DNA from: Serratia odorifera
Lineage (GTDB): Bacteria > Pseudomonadota > Gammaproteobacteria > Enterobacterales > Enterobacteriaceae
Assembly: GCF_900635445.1 (NCBI RefSeq)
Contig: NZ_LR134117.1
Location: forward strand, 2,046,001 to 2,110,000
Direction of reading: 5' to 3'
DNA: 64,000 bases
Below, in pieces: positions 1 to 8,200 of this stretch. The position numbers were made by a program, and so were the translations under genes. Position 1 is the first letter of the stretch. Each line of letters starts with the position of its first letter. The notes under the pieces were generated by a model, which was not told where the DNA came from, made no database searches, and saw only the letters and a program-made list of their open reading frames with translations.

Positions 1-1115
1 GCGGCGCGACGCTGGAGTTCCTCAAGGTGGCGATCGGTGGCCTGCTGGCAGGGGTGGCGGTGACCTGGCTGTACAGTAAGTCGCTGCGCATCATGAGCCG
101 CTGGAGCGGTGACGACCCGGCGACGCAAATCGTCTTGCTGCTGTTACTGCCGTTCGCTTCTTACCTGATTGCCGAACACATCGGCGTTTCCGGCATTCTG
201 GCGGCGGTGGCGGCCGGCATGACCATCAGCCAGTCTGGTGTGATCCGCAATGCGCCACTGGCCATGCGACTGCGAGCCAACAGCGTCTGGGCGATGCTGG
301 AGTTTGTCTTCAACGGCATGGTGTTCATCATGTTGGGTCTGCAACTGCCGGGGATATTGGAAACCTCTATCCTGCAGGCTGAACTGGATCCTACCATTGA
401 GACCTGGTACCTGTTCGTTGACGTGGCGATCATTTATGCCGCGCTGCTGATCCTGCGTTTTACCTGGCTGTGGCTGATGAAAGGCGCCAGCAAACGCTTC
501 CTGAAAAAGCGCCCGTTGCTGTTTGGCGATTACACCACGCGTGAACTGTGGGTGGCGTCGTTCGCTGGGGTACGTGGGGCGATTACGTTGGCCGGTGTGT
601 TGTCGATTCCGCTGTTGTTGAGCGATGGCAGCGCGTTCCCGGCGCGTTACCAACTGGTGTTTATCGCCGCCGGTGTGATCCTGCTGTCGTTGCTGGTCGG
701 GGTGCTGGCATTGCCGCTGTTGCTGCGCGGCGTGCAGGTGGCGGACAAGAGCGCCAGCAAAAGCGAGGAGCGCATGGCAATTGCCATGGCAGCGGAAGTG
801 GCGATCGAAAGCATCAATAAAATGGAAGAACGCCTGGCGGCAGATACCGAAGAAAACCTCGATCCACAGGTGTTGAAGGAAATCAGTTCGCGGGTGGTGG
901 GAACGCTGCGGCGGCGGATCGCCAGCGAAGACGATATTGAAAACGCGCTGGAGCTGGAAAACCTGGAACGGCGTTTCCGCCTGACGGCATTGCGCGCCGA
1001 ACGTGGGGAGTTGTATCACCTGCGCGCCACGCAGAAAATCAGCAACGAGACGCTGCAAAAATTGCTGCATGACCTCGACCTGCTGGAAGCGTTGCTGGTG
1101 GAACGCGAAGGATAA
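1..1115 (+). CDS. Na+/H+ antiporter, CPA1 family (YjcE-like), C-terminal part
   Basis: The frame is open from base 3, so the gene begins before the window; a GTG at 27 is internal. About 370 residues are visible. The first ~235 hold several hydrophobic segments typical of the CPA1 exchanger domain (for example around ASYLIAEHIGVSGILAAVAAG and the conserved FVRGAI-like stretch ASFAGVRGAITLAG, residues ~183-196). The last ~120 residues are a charged, probably helical cytoplasmic tail, as in E. coli YjcE. It should exchange monovalent cations for protons at the inner membrane. The ion preference cannot be read from sequence. A hairpin follows the stop, before the convergent LysR gene. Confidence 0.85.
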   Translation, partial: GATLEFLKVAIGGLLAGVAVTWLYSKSLRIMSRWSGDDPATQIVLLLLLPFASYLIAEHIGVSGILAAVAAGMTISQSGVIRNAPLAMRLRANSVWAMLEFVFNGMVFIMLGLQLPGILETSILQAELDPTIETWYLFVDVAIIYAALLILRFTWLWLMKGASKRFLKKRPLLFGDYTTRELWVASFAGVRGAITLAGVLSIPLLLSDGSAFPARYQLVFIAAGVILLSLLVGVLALPLLLRGVQVADKSASKSEERMAIAMAAEVAIESINKMEERLAADTEENLDPQVLKEISSRVVGTLRRRIASEDDIENALELENLERRFRLTALRAERGELYHLRATQKISNETLQKLLHDLDLLEALLVEREG

Positions 1116-1120
1116 TGCCA

Positions 1121-1142
1121 CAGGGCCGCGTTTGCGGCCCTG
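1121..1142. terminator. Hairpin between convergent antiporter and lysR genes
   Basis: A perfect 9-bp stem (CAGGGCCGC/GCGGCCCTG) with a 4-base loop fills the 28-base gap between two convergent stop codons, with an AT-rich flank on the plus side. It probably terminates both transcripts. Confidence 0.65.
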
Positions 1143-1143
1143 A

Positions 1144-2031
1144 TTATTTCAGCGTCGGCCAGAAGTCGCGACAGCAGGCAATCCAGGCCTGTGCGCTATG
1201 GGAAAGATAACTGCCCTGGCGCCAGATCAAGCCGACCTTCCATTCCATTACCGGTTCCAGTGGCAGCCAGATCAAACTGCTTTTATCCAGCCACTGGCAC
1301 ACCGGTTCCGGCAGCATGGCTATCCCGACGCCGGCCTGGACCATCGAAGCCAGAAAATCCCACTGTCCGCTGCGTACCGCGATTTTTGGGGCGATATCGG
1401 CCTGGCGGAATGCGGTCATCAGCATTTTGTACAGCGCGAAATCCTCGTTGTAAATCAGGATTGGCCAGTCAGCCAATTCGCTGATAGCCACGCTGGTGCG
1501 GGTTTGCCAGTGCGCATTGCGCGGGGCGACCACGCACATGGGATGGCGTAGCAACGGCAGGAAGGTGAGCGGTTGTTCGACATCGGGCGAATATACCGTC
1601 ATGGCGAGATCCAGTTCGCCGGCCAGCACCGCCTGTTCGCCGGACAGTCCCCCCAGTTCGGAAATCTTCAGTTCTACGCCAGGATAGGTTTGGCGAAAGG
1701 TACGGATCAGTTCGGCGATCTGCCGGCCCACCATCGGCGGTATGCCCAGTCGCAGCACCCCTTTACGTACCGAGCCGATGTCTTCCAGCTCCGCCTCAAG
1801 CTGGCGGAATTCATCCAGAATGGCCAGGCCGCGCTGATAAACCGCCTGACCGCTGTCGGTCAGATGCAGCTTTCGCCCCTCGCGGATTAGTAGCGTGCAT
1901 TCCAGTTCCTCTTCCAGGTGACGCAGCATTTTGCTGATGGTTGGCTGGGTGACAAACAGTTTTTCCGCGGCGCGGGTAAAACTTTGCTGACGCACCACTT
2001 CAACGAAGTAGCGCAGGGTGCGAACATCCAC
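1144..2031 (-). CDS. LysR-family regulator beside cidAB (CidR-like)
   Basis: A 295-residue protein with the N-terminal winged helix-turn-helix of LysR regulators (residues ~1-60, with SFTRAAEKLFVTQPTISKML) followed by a substrate-binding domain (~90-290). The length is normal for the family. It is transcribed away from cidA, with 137 bases between the two starts, the classic layout of a LysR protein controlling its divergent neighbour. In Gram-positive bacteria CidR activates cidAB in response to acetate-related metabolism. The same role here is inferred from position only. The effector is unknown. Confidence 0.8.
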   Translation of the reverse strand: MDVRTLRYFVEVVRQQSFTRAAEKLFVTQPTISKMLRHLEEELECTLLIREGRKLHLTDSGQAVYQRGLAILDEFRQLEAELEDIGSVRKGVLRLGIPPMVGRQIAELIRTFRQTYPGVELKISELGGLSGEQAVLAGELDLAMTVYSPDVEQPLTFLPLLRHPMCVVAPRNAHWQTRTSVAISELADWPILIYNEDFALYKMLMTAFRQADIAPKIAVRSGQWDFLASMVQAGVGIAMLPEPVCQWLDKSSLIWLPLEPVMEWKVGLIWRQGSYLSHSAQAWIACCRDFWPTLK

Positions 2032-2168
2032 AGTTTTTCTCCAGATGAGCGATACCGGCGGTAAACTATTCCCTTACGGCATGATGTTGATAATTTTAAT
2101 TCATTTCAGTGGATGTTTCTCGGCTGCGTATACTGAAACTCGGAATTTTTTGCTCGAGGTTAGATGCC

Positions 2169-2585
2169 ATGTCTATGGCGTTACGCGCGGCGGCGCCATC
2201 GCTGCTCAACCGCTTACAGGTACCGATCCAGGTCATTTTGTATGTGGTGCTATTTCTGATTGCCGATCGGCTGGTACAGCAGTTTCATCTGCCGCTGCCG
2301 GCCAATATCGTCGGCATGTTGATGCTGCTGTCGTTGATTGTGCTGCGGGTGTTGCCGCTGCGCTGGGTGAAGGCCGGTTCACGCTGGTTACTGGCCGAAA
2401 TGCTGCTGTTCTTTGTCCCGGCGGTGGTGGCGGTGGTGAACTACGCCCAGTTACTGATGGTGGAGGGGTGGAAGATCTTTCTGGTGATCGCCATCAGCAC
2501 CACGTTGACACTGGGTGCGACCGGAGTGGTGGTCGATCGCGCCTACCGTTTCGAACTTTGGCTGCAACGGCGTAAAGCACGATGA
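2169..2585 (+). CDS. cidA: CidA/LrgA-family holin-like protein
   Basis: 138 residues with four hydrophobic segments, the size and topology of CidA/LrgA holin-like inner-membrane proteins. The start is placed at 2169 (MSMALRAAAP) because GAGGT at 2156-2160 lies 8 bases upstream; an earlier in-frame ATG at 2109 lacks this and would extend into the regulator-side promoter. It overlaps cidB by four bases (ATGA), so the two are translationally coupled. The family affects murein hydrolase release, cell death or overflow-metabolite export. Which of these applies here is not shown by the sequence. Confidence 0.85.
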   Translation: MSMALRAAAPSLLNRLQVPIQVILYVVLFLIADRLVQQFHLPLPANIVGMLMLLSLIVLRVLPLRWVKAGSRWLLAEMLLFFVPAVVAVVNYAQLLMVEGWKIFLVIAISTTLTLGATGVVVDRAYRFELWLQRRKAR

Positions 2586-3271
2586 ATGACTTTTTTATCA
2601 GTGCGGTGTGTTTTGCCGCGACGCTGGCGCTGTATTACGTCAATAAGAAACTGTATCGCCGGCGGCGTACGCTGTTGCTGATGCCGCTGGTGTTAACGCC
2701 GATGGTTCTGGTACTGCTGCTGGTGGTAACGCACGTTTCCTATCAGGATTATATCGGTGAAACCCATTGGCTGCTGTGGCTGCTTGGCCCGGCGACCATC
2801 GCGTTTGCCGTGCCGGTTTACGAGAATCTGCATATTATTCGCCGCCACTGGCTGTCGCTCGGCGTTGGGGTCGTCACCGCGGTGCTGGTAGCGGTGTACA
2901 GCTCGGTGTGGCTGGCGCAGCTGCTGACGTTGCCGGAAGAAGTACAACGTAGCCTGGCGGTACGTTCGATTACCACGCCATTTGCCTTGGAGGCCGCCAG
3001 ACAAATGGGCGGCCAGCCGGATTTGGTTGCGCTGTTTGTGGTGATCACCGGGGTGTTTGGCATGGCGATTGGGGAGATCCTGTTTCTGCGGTTAGCAGTG
3101 CGCAGTCGTCTGGCGAAGGGGGCCGGGCTTGGCGCCTCGTCACACGGCGCCGGCACCGCCCGCGCCTATGAAATGGGTGAAGAGGAAGGGGTGGTTTCAA
3201 GTTTGGTGATGATGCTGGCTGGCATCATCACCGTCGTGGCCGCGCCGCTGATTGGCCAACTGATGTGGTAA
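2582..3271 (+). CDS. cidB: CidB/LrgB-family membrane protein
   Basis: 229 residues, six to seven predicted membrane spans, with the LrgB-family core (the SITTPFALEAARQMGG segment near residues 130-145 is typical). It partners CidA; the pair works as a holin/antiholin-like or metabolite export system in the inner membrane. Its ATG overlaps the cidA stop. The family is usual in enterobacteria as YohJK, but here the pair has its own LysR regulator. Confidence 0.87.
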   Translation: MNDFFISAVCFAATLALYYVNKKLYRRRRTLLLMPLVLTPMVLVLLLVVTHVSYQDYIGETHWLLWLLGPATIAFAVPVYENLHIIRRHWLSLGVGVVTAVLVAVYSSVWLAQLLTLPEEVQRSLAVRSITTPFALEAARQMGGQPDLVALFVVITGVFGMAIGEILFLRLAVRSRLAKGAGLGASSHGAGTARAYEMGEEEGVVSSLVMMLAGIITVVAAPLIGQLMW

Positions 3272-3283
3272 ATGCAGACCTCT

Positions 3284-3303
3284 GCGCCGGTGAAGGCCGG
3301 CGC
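3284..3303. terminator. Hairpin between convergent cidB and amidotransferase-like gene
   Basis: GCGCCGG/CCGGCGC stem of 7 bp with a 6-base loop lies between the cidB stop and the convergent stop at 3312. There is no clear T-run, so termination is likely but weaker than at other sites in this window. Confidence 0.5.
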
Positions 3304-3311
3304 CGAAGCTG

Positions 3312-4004
3312 TTAGCGTCGTGCGGCGTCGATCAGCGCAACCACCAGCGGTGATAGCTGTTCATGCAACGCGGCGCGTTCAGACTGGAACAGCGTTGCCA
3401 TGAAAAAACGGTGCTCGGGCAGTTCGATGGAGCGCACATCGCCCTTGCGATCGTGGCCGCTGATAATCAGCGGATATGGCTGGAGTTCGGCGACAAAATC
3501 CGGATTTACACCAAAGTTACAGTGATACCCCTCATGCGTTTCCAATCGGCCATAGATTTCAGCAATGCGCGTTTGCGGCAGAAAGACGACGGTGTCGGTT
3601 TTTTCCACCAGCGAGCAGGTTAACGGGGTAATGACCTGGCGGCCATCGCTGTCGGTTTCCGCGTGGCTGGCATTGTGCCAGCCCATGACGTTACGGGCAT
3701 ACTCCACTACCGCATACTGGAACCCACCGCAGGAGCCGAGGAATGGCACGTTCTGCTCGCGTGCGTGGCGGATAGCGATAAATGCGCCGTCATCGTTTTG
3801 ATACGGGCTACCGGGGACGAGCCAGATGGCGTCGTAGCCTGCCAGTACTTCAGCATGGTTGACGGTTTCAGTCGGCAACCAGCAGGGGTCGATGTCGACA
3901 TCCAGGTGAGCGGCGGCAAGGGACAGAGCAATGGGAATGGCCTGGTGGGCAACGGCCTGGGGACGAAAGTCTCCGACCAAGGCAATGCGGACTCGGGTTT
4001 TCAT
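3312..4004 (-). CDS. Class I glutamine amidotransferase-like protein related to the CTP synthase C-terminal domain
   Basis: 230 residues matching the stand-alone GATase1 proteins related to the C-terminal half of CTP synthase. The nucleophile elbow is GSCGGFQYAVVEYARNVMG near residue 93, with cysteine at the catalytic position. Some relatives carry selenocysteine here; this one has a plain Cys codon. A histidine and glutamate near the C-terminus (PEHRFFMATLFQSE) could complete the triad. No synthetase domain is present. The true substrate is not known for this family. The gene is alone, between convergent cidB and the acyltransferase gene, about 140 bases downstream of the latter. Confidence 0.7.
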   Translation of the reverse strand: MKTRVRIALVGDFRPQAVAHQAIPIALSLAAAHLDVDIDPCWLPTETVNHAEVLAGYDAIWLVPGSPYQNDDGAFIAIRHAREQNVPFLGSCGGFQYAVVEYARNVMGWHNASHAETDSDGRQVITPLTCSLVEKTDTVVFLPQTRIAEIYGRLETHEGYHCNFGVNPDFVAELQPYPLIISGHDRKGDVRSIELPEHRFFMATLFQSERAALHEQLSPLVVALIDAARR

Positions 4005-4141
4005 TACTGTTTCCTGTGTAGGGAAAGTATGAAGGTTACAACAATGTTAACTATAGTGCCGCTGGAATCTGGCAATATGGCACGAAATGCCGGGGAGATA
4101 ACAGCGGGCGCAGCAGGCGCTACGCCCGGCATGGCAGGGGA

Positions 4142-5063
4142 TCAGTACAGGGACGGCGCACCGGTCGGGCGCGTTTTGAACCGGCGATGCAGCCACATAT
4201 ATTGCTCTGGCGCTCGCATAATCTCTTTTTCTACCACTTTGTTCATATAGGCCGCTGCGGCCATTTCATCGGCGATTGGGTAATCTTCCAACGCCGGCTG
4301 GATCAGCAGATCGTAACCGCTGCCGTTTTCACGGCGAATCAGCACTACCGGCACCAACGCCGGTTTAGCCATGCGTGCCAGCATAAAGGTGCCGCTGGTG
4401 GTGGCGGCCTGGTCAACGGCAAACAACGGTGCGAAAACGCTGCCGCGTGGGCCGTAATCCTGATCCGGTGCGAACCACACCGCTTCGCCGCGCTTCAGCG
4501 CATGTACCATGCCGCGCAGATCCTTACGATCGAGCATCGCCTTGTTGGAGCGCATGCGACCTTTGGTCTGCGCCCATTCCATGGCCCTTATTGTTGTGCG
4601 GGCGATACATCGCCATCATCGGCTGGCACAGGCCCATCGCGCGGCCGCCGAGTTCCAGTGACATGAAATGCACGCCAATCACCAGCACGCCGCGCTGGTT
4701 TTGCTGCGCCATTTTGAGGTGGTTGATGCCGGACACGTTAAACCAGCGTTTTACACGTTTGTCGGACCAGAACCAGGCCATGCCGGTTTCCAGCAGACCC
4801 ATGCCGAGGGATTCGAAATTGCCGATCACCTTGCGCTCACGCTGTGCTTCGTCCATATCCGGGAAACACAGTTCCAGGTTGCGGCGGGTGATCGAGACGC
4901 GGCGCTTCAAAAAGCGCATCGAGGTACGGCCCATCCATACCCCCAGTCGGTGTAATACGGGGTAGGGCAGTTGAACCAGCAGGAACAGCACCGCGAGGCC
5001 AAACCAGGTCAGCCAGTAGCGGGGGTGCAACAAGGCACGTTTGAATTTTTGCGGACGCTTCAT
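4142..5063 (-). CDS. Lipid A late acyltransferase LpxL/LpxP type (frame broken by one extra base)
   Basis: Transfers a fatty acid (laurate or palmitoleate) to Kdo2-lipid IVA at the inner membrane. Residues 1-160 and the remainder lie in two frames. The join is at 4585-4587, where three C on the plus strand should be two; with two, the protein is 306 residues, exactly the E. coli LpxL length, and reads NNKAMEWAQTKGRM through the break. The HxxxxE acyltransferase motif is seen in HFMSLE, and the N-terminal hydrophobic anchor (LTWFGLAVLFLLVQLPYP) is typical. The GGRAMGLCQPMM and DQDYG stretches resemble LpxP as much as LpxL, so the acyl specificity is open. The break is probably a sequence error. 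Confidence 0.85.
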
Positions 5064-5159
5064 ATCAACTCATTTTGCGTTAAGGGGTAGAAACCTGTAA
5101 CGCATAAAGAAGCCACTCGATAGCGATACAATTACTCAGACACCCAGACCAGATTATCG

Positions 5160-5176
5160 TTTAGTCATTGACTAAA
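5160..5176. promoter_or_regulatory. Inverted repeat upstream of the acyltransferase gene
   Basis: TTTAGTC-ATT-GACTAAA, a perfect 7-bp inverted repeat, lies 97 bases upstream of the acyltransferase start in a 377-base noncoding stretch (5064-5440). It has the size of a dimeric repressor or activator operator. No specific regulator can be named. Nothing else convincing was seen in that stretch. Confidence 0.3.
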
Positions 5177-5440
5177 TCTTTACATTCGAAGGGCGGTTCG
5201 CGTGCTAATCAGGCGGAAGAAGAACGGCTGTTGGCAAGCCGACGTGGCTCTAAGAATGTACAGTATACCACAGCCTACGGCAGTGAATGTAAGAGGGATA
5301 TGTGATTATTCTCATTCCGCCGCCGTGAGGATACGGTGAGTCACTGCCGTGCTGGTAAGGCCTGGCTACGCTGCAAAGCGATTAAGCGACGGCATGAGCG
5401 GTGTGCCCGTCGTTTTTCGTCGGCGCCCGTCTGGGCAAAT

Positions 5441-5475
5441 AAAAAGGCGCCGCCTCTTGCGAGGTTGCGCCTTTT
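5441..5475 (-). terminator. Rho-independent terminator of dusB-fis
   Basis: On the minus strand a nested stem (AAAAGGCGC ... GCGCCTTTTT, with an inner CCTC-GCAA-GAGG) is followed by a T-rich tail. It begins about 20 bases after the fis stop. Confidence 0.9.
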
Positions 5476-5495
5476 CAACATGCAACTGACTAGTA

Positions 5496-5792
5496 TCAGT
5501 TCATGCCGTATTTTTTCAATTTCTTACGCAGGGTACCGCGGTTGATGCCCATCATCAGGGCTGCACGGGTCTGGTTGCCACGGGTGTATTGCATCACCAT
5601 GTCCAACAGTGGCTGTTCAACTTCAGCCAATACCAGCTCATACAGGTCGTTCACATCCTGACCATTCAGTTGAGCAAAATAGTTCTTCAGTGCTTGTTTA
5701 ACCGAGTCGCGCAGAGGCTTTTGGGTCACTTGATCCTGTGAGTTCACGGTTGAAACGGTCAGTACGTCAGAATTTACGCGTTGTTCGAACAT
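5496..5792 (-). CDS. fis: DNA-binding protein Fis
   Basis: 98 residues, the exact length of E. coli Fis and nearly identical to it. The N-terminal beta-hairpin arm that contacts Hin/Gin-type recombinases is followed by the dimerisation helices and a C-terminal helix-turn-helix ([26 protein letters not shown]). It is an abundant nucleoid protein of early growth that bends DNA and activates rRNA/tRNA promoters. It is the second gene of the dusB-fis operon (21 bases after dusB) and is followed by a strong terminator. Confidence 0.99.
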
Positions 5793-5813
5793 AGTTCTGT
5801 CAGCTCTTTTTTG

Positions 5814-6779
5814 TTACGCAAGATTTTCGAAATATGCCTCCAACGCCTCCAGCTGTTCGCTGGCATCCTCTATGGCGTTGAATGTGCGCCGAAACTGGTC
5901 ATTCGGGGCGTGTTCCTGTAGGTACCAGGATACGTGCTTACGAGCAATCCGGAATCCCTTGCCTTGGCCGTAAAAGCCGTGCAATTCCCGAATGTGCCCT
6001 ATCAACAAGCGCTTTACCTCGCCAAGTGGCAGCGGTGGCAGCAACTCCCCAGTGTCCAGATAATGCTGGATTTCCCGGAAGATCCAGGGTCTCCCCTGAG
6101 CAGCACGGCCTATCATCAGAGCGTCAGCCCCGGTGTAGTCGAGCACTGCCCTGGCTTTATGCGGGTCAGTAATGTCGCCATTCGCGATAATCGGAATGGA
6201 AACGTTCTGCTTAACTGCCCGAATGCTGTCGTATTCCGCGTCGCCGTTAAACAGGCAGGCACGGGTTCGGCCATGAATCGTCAAGGCCTGAATACCACAG
6301 TCTTCGGCCAATTGGGCAATCTCTACACAGTTACGGTGTTCTGGTGCCCAGCCGGTACGGATTTTCAGCGTTACCGGTACATCCACCGCATTAACTACCG
6401 CGAGGAGGATCTGTTTAACCAGATCCGGGTACTGCAACAAGGCAGACCCTGCAAGTTTCCGGTTCACCTTCTTGGCCGGGCAACCCATATTGATGTCGAT
6501 GATCTGCGCGCCGCTGGCCACGTTAATCTGGGCGGCGGCGGCCATATCATCCGGATCGCAACCGGCAATTTGCACGGAGCGAATCCCAGGTTCATCGCTA
6601 TGAACCATGCGCAGACGTGACTTATCCGTTCGCCACACCTCCGGATTGGAGGAGAGCATTTCGGATACAGCCATCCCAGCACCCATTGCATGACACAAGG
6701 TTCTGAACGGGCGATCGGTGATCCCGGCCATCGGGGCCGCAATCAGGCAATTTGTTAACTGGTGGTGTCCAATGCGCAT
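5814..6779 (-). CDS. dusB: tRNA-dihydrouridine synthase B
   Basis: Reduces uridine to dihydrouridine in the tRNA D-loop using FMN and NADPH. 321 residues from the chosen start (MRIGHHQLTNCLIAAPMAG), the E. coli length. An upstream in-frame ATG at 6881 is rejected because it lies upstream of the promoter. Seen motifs: PMAGITDRPFRTL at the N-terminus, the catalytic cysteine in NMGCPAKKVNRKLAGSALL (~residues 95-115), and the FMN phosphate loop in IANGDI and MIGRAAQGRPW. It is first in the operon with fis, so its expression follows the fis promoter. Confidence 0.97.
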   Translation of the reverse strand: MRIGHHQLTNCLIAAPMAGITDRPFRTLCHAMGAGMAVSEMLSSNPEVWRTDKSRLRMVHSDEPGIRSVQIAGCDPDDMAAAAQINVASGAQIIDINMGCPAKKVNRKLAGSALLQYPDLVKQILLAVVNAVDVPVTLKIRTGWAPEHRNCVEIAQLAEDCGIQALTIHGRTRACLFNGDAEYDSIRAVKQNVSIPIIANGDITDPHKARAVLDYTGADALMIGRAAQGRPWIFREIQHYLDTGELLPPLPLGEVKRLLIGHIRELHGFYGQGKGFRIARKHVSWYLQEHAPNDQFRRTFNAIEDASEQLEALEAYFENLA

Positions 6780-6810
6780 AGACAAAGAGTGACCATACTG
6801 TGTCCGCAAG

Positions 6811-6846
6811 GGCGCGTATATTACGCATTTTTTCGTCGAGATGAAA
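6811..6846 (-). promoter_or_regulatory. dusB-fis promoter (stringent/growth-rate type)
   Basis: On the minus strand, -35 TTTCAT (6846-6841), 17 bases, then -10 TAATAT (6823-6818), followed by the GC-rich discriminator ACGCGCCC. Transcription would start near 6811, 32 bases before the dusB ATG. This spacing and the GC-rich start match what is known of the E. coli fis promoter, which is repressed by ppGpp/DksA. The AT-rich stretch upstream (about 6905-6935) would suit Fis, CRP or IHF binding. Confidence 0.75.
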
Positions 6847-7307
6847 GGCCAAACTTTGACCAATTTACTGCAATCGATCAATGAAAATGCGCTTCACAGC
6901 GCGGCTATAAAATATTATATATATTTAACAACAACTTGATTGATTGTGCTCATTTTGTGTTCAGCAAAATAATCGCCAAACAACAGGATTTTATCTGTCG
7001 TTGACGGCTTTTTAGCAACTAAACAGCAGGAAGCGGCGGGAGTTATCAGGGTAAAACATTGATGTTGGAGCAATATCGTGGGGGGGTTCTCGGCGATGCA
7101 GAGGCGGCGACGCTGAAAAGGGCGAGAGTGGCTCAGTCGATGATGATAAGTCCATTCAGCGGCTGTATGGGGCGTCTATTGGCATACGGGAACACCAGTG
7201 TGGCCGGAAATGGCGTCAGCGCTGAGCCATCACCGCCGAGGGGGAAGCAGAGCAACTCGCTCCCACCGTATTTTACCGCGGCGGTGGGGGCGAGCAAACG
7301 CGGATGC
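6847..7307. other. Upstream region of dusB-fis and spacer after prmA
   Basis: 461 bases without a supported gene. The half near dusB (6847-7060) is unusually AT-rich for this genome, including a run of A/T at 6906-6928 and a Fis-like match GCTCATTTTGTGTTC near 6947. It is most likely the fis upstream regulatory region. The half near prmA (7061-7307) shows no clear terminator and no protein-like frame. Confidence 0.5.
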
Positions 7308-8189
7308 TTAGCGGCGTTGACCGGTAATGCGGCACCAGTCTTCTCTTTCGGCGACCGGGTCGAGCGCAAAGCTATCCTGGTAGGCTTCTGCCACGCTGCT
7401 TGCCTGGGTCGCCAGCACGCCGGACAGGCCAAGATAACCGCCGGACTTTGGCAGGCAGCCAATCAACGGTGCCAATTCGCGCAGTGGCCCAGCCAGAATG
7501 TTCGCCACCACCACGTCAGCCTGTAAATCGGCCGGCTGGTCTTTAGGCAGATACAGCTCCAGCCGCTCTGAAACGCCGTTACGCTGGGCGTTGTCACGAC
7601 TGGCCTGAATCGCCTGCGGGTCGATATCAATGCCGATGGCGCGTGCGGCACCGAGTTTCAGCGCCGCAATCGCCAGAATGCCGGAGCCGCAGCCGAAATC
7701 GATCACGGTTTTACCTGCCAGATCGAGGCCGTCGAGCCATTGCAGGCACAGCGCGGTGGTCGGGTGCGTGCCGGTACCGAATGCCAGGCCCGGATCCAGC
7801 ATCACGTTGACGGCGTCCGGATCTGGCACGTCGCGCCAGCTCGGGCAGATCCACAGACGTTCGCCGAAGCGCATCGGGTGGAAGTTATCCATCCATTCGC
7901 GCTCCCAGTCCTTGTCTTCCAACTGTTCGATTTTATGGCGGAAGCCGGCACCCAGTAGCGGGTGTTGCTCCAGGATCGCCACCACTTCGGCCATATCGGT
8001 TTCAGCGTCGTAAAGACCGATCACATCGGTATCACCCCACAGCAGGGTTTCTCCCGGCAGCGGTTCAAATACCGGATTATCGTGGGTGTCCTGAAAGGTC
8101 ACCGAGACCGCGCCGCTTTCGACCAGCGCATCGCTCAGGGCTTCCGCCTGGCTGCCGGTGGTGTTCAGTTTAAGTTGGATCCAAGGCAT
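7308..8189 (-). CDS. prmA: Ribosomal protein L11 methyltransferase
   Basis: Trimethylates several amino groups of ribosomal protein L11 with S-adenosylmethionine. 293 residues from MPWIQLKLNTTGS, identical in length to E. coli PrmA; an ATG five codons earlier is less likely. An N-terminal substrate-recognition domain (~1-70) precedes a Rossmann methyltransferase domain with the SAM loop DFGCGSGILAIAALKLGA and the NILAGPL motif of the PrmA family. It lies 11 bases after panF and is probably co-transcribed with panF-yhdT. Confidence 0.97.
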   Translation of the reverse strand: MPWIQLKLNTTGSQAEALSDALVESGAVSVTFQDTHDNPVFEPLPGETLLWGDTDVIGLYDAETDMAEVVAILEQHPLLGAGFRHKIEQLEDKDWEREWMDNFHPMRFGERLWICPSWRDVPDPDAVNVMLDPGLAFGTGTHPTTALCLQWLDGLDLAGKTVIDFGCGSGILAIAALKLGAARAIGIDIDPQAIQASRDNAQRNGVSERLELYLPKDQPADLQADVVVANILAGPLRELAPLIGCLPKSGGYLGLSGVLATQASSVAEAYQDSFALDPVAEREDWCRITGQRR

Positions 8190-8200
8190 AACAATTCTCT

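Noticed and set aside
6780..6881. A 34-residue N-terminal extension of DusB
   Set aside because: It would start upstream of the fis-type promoter and is absent from DusB proteins.
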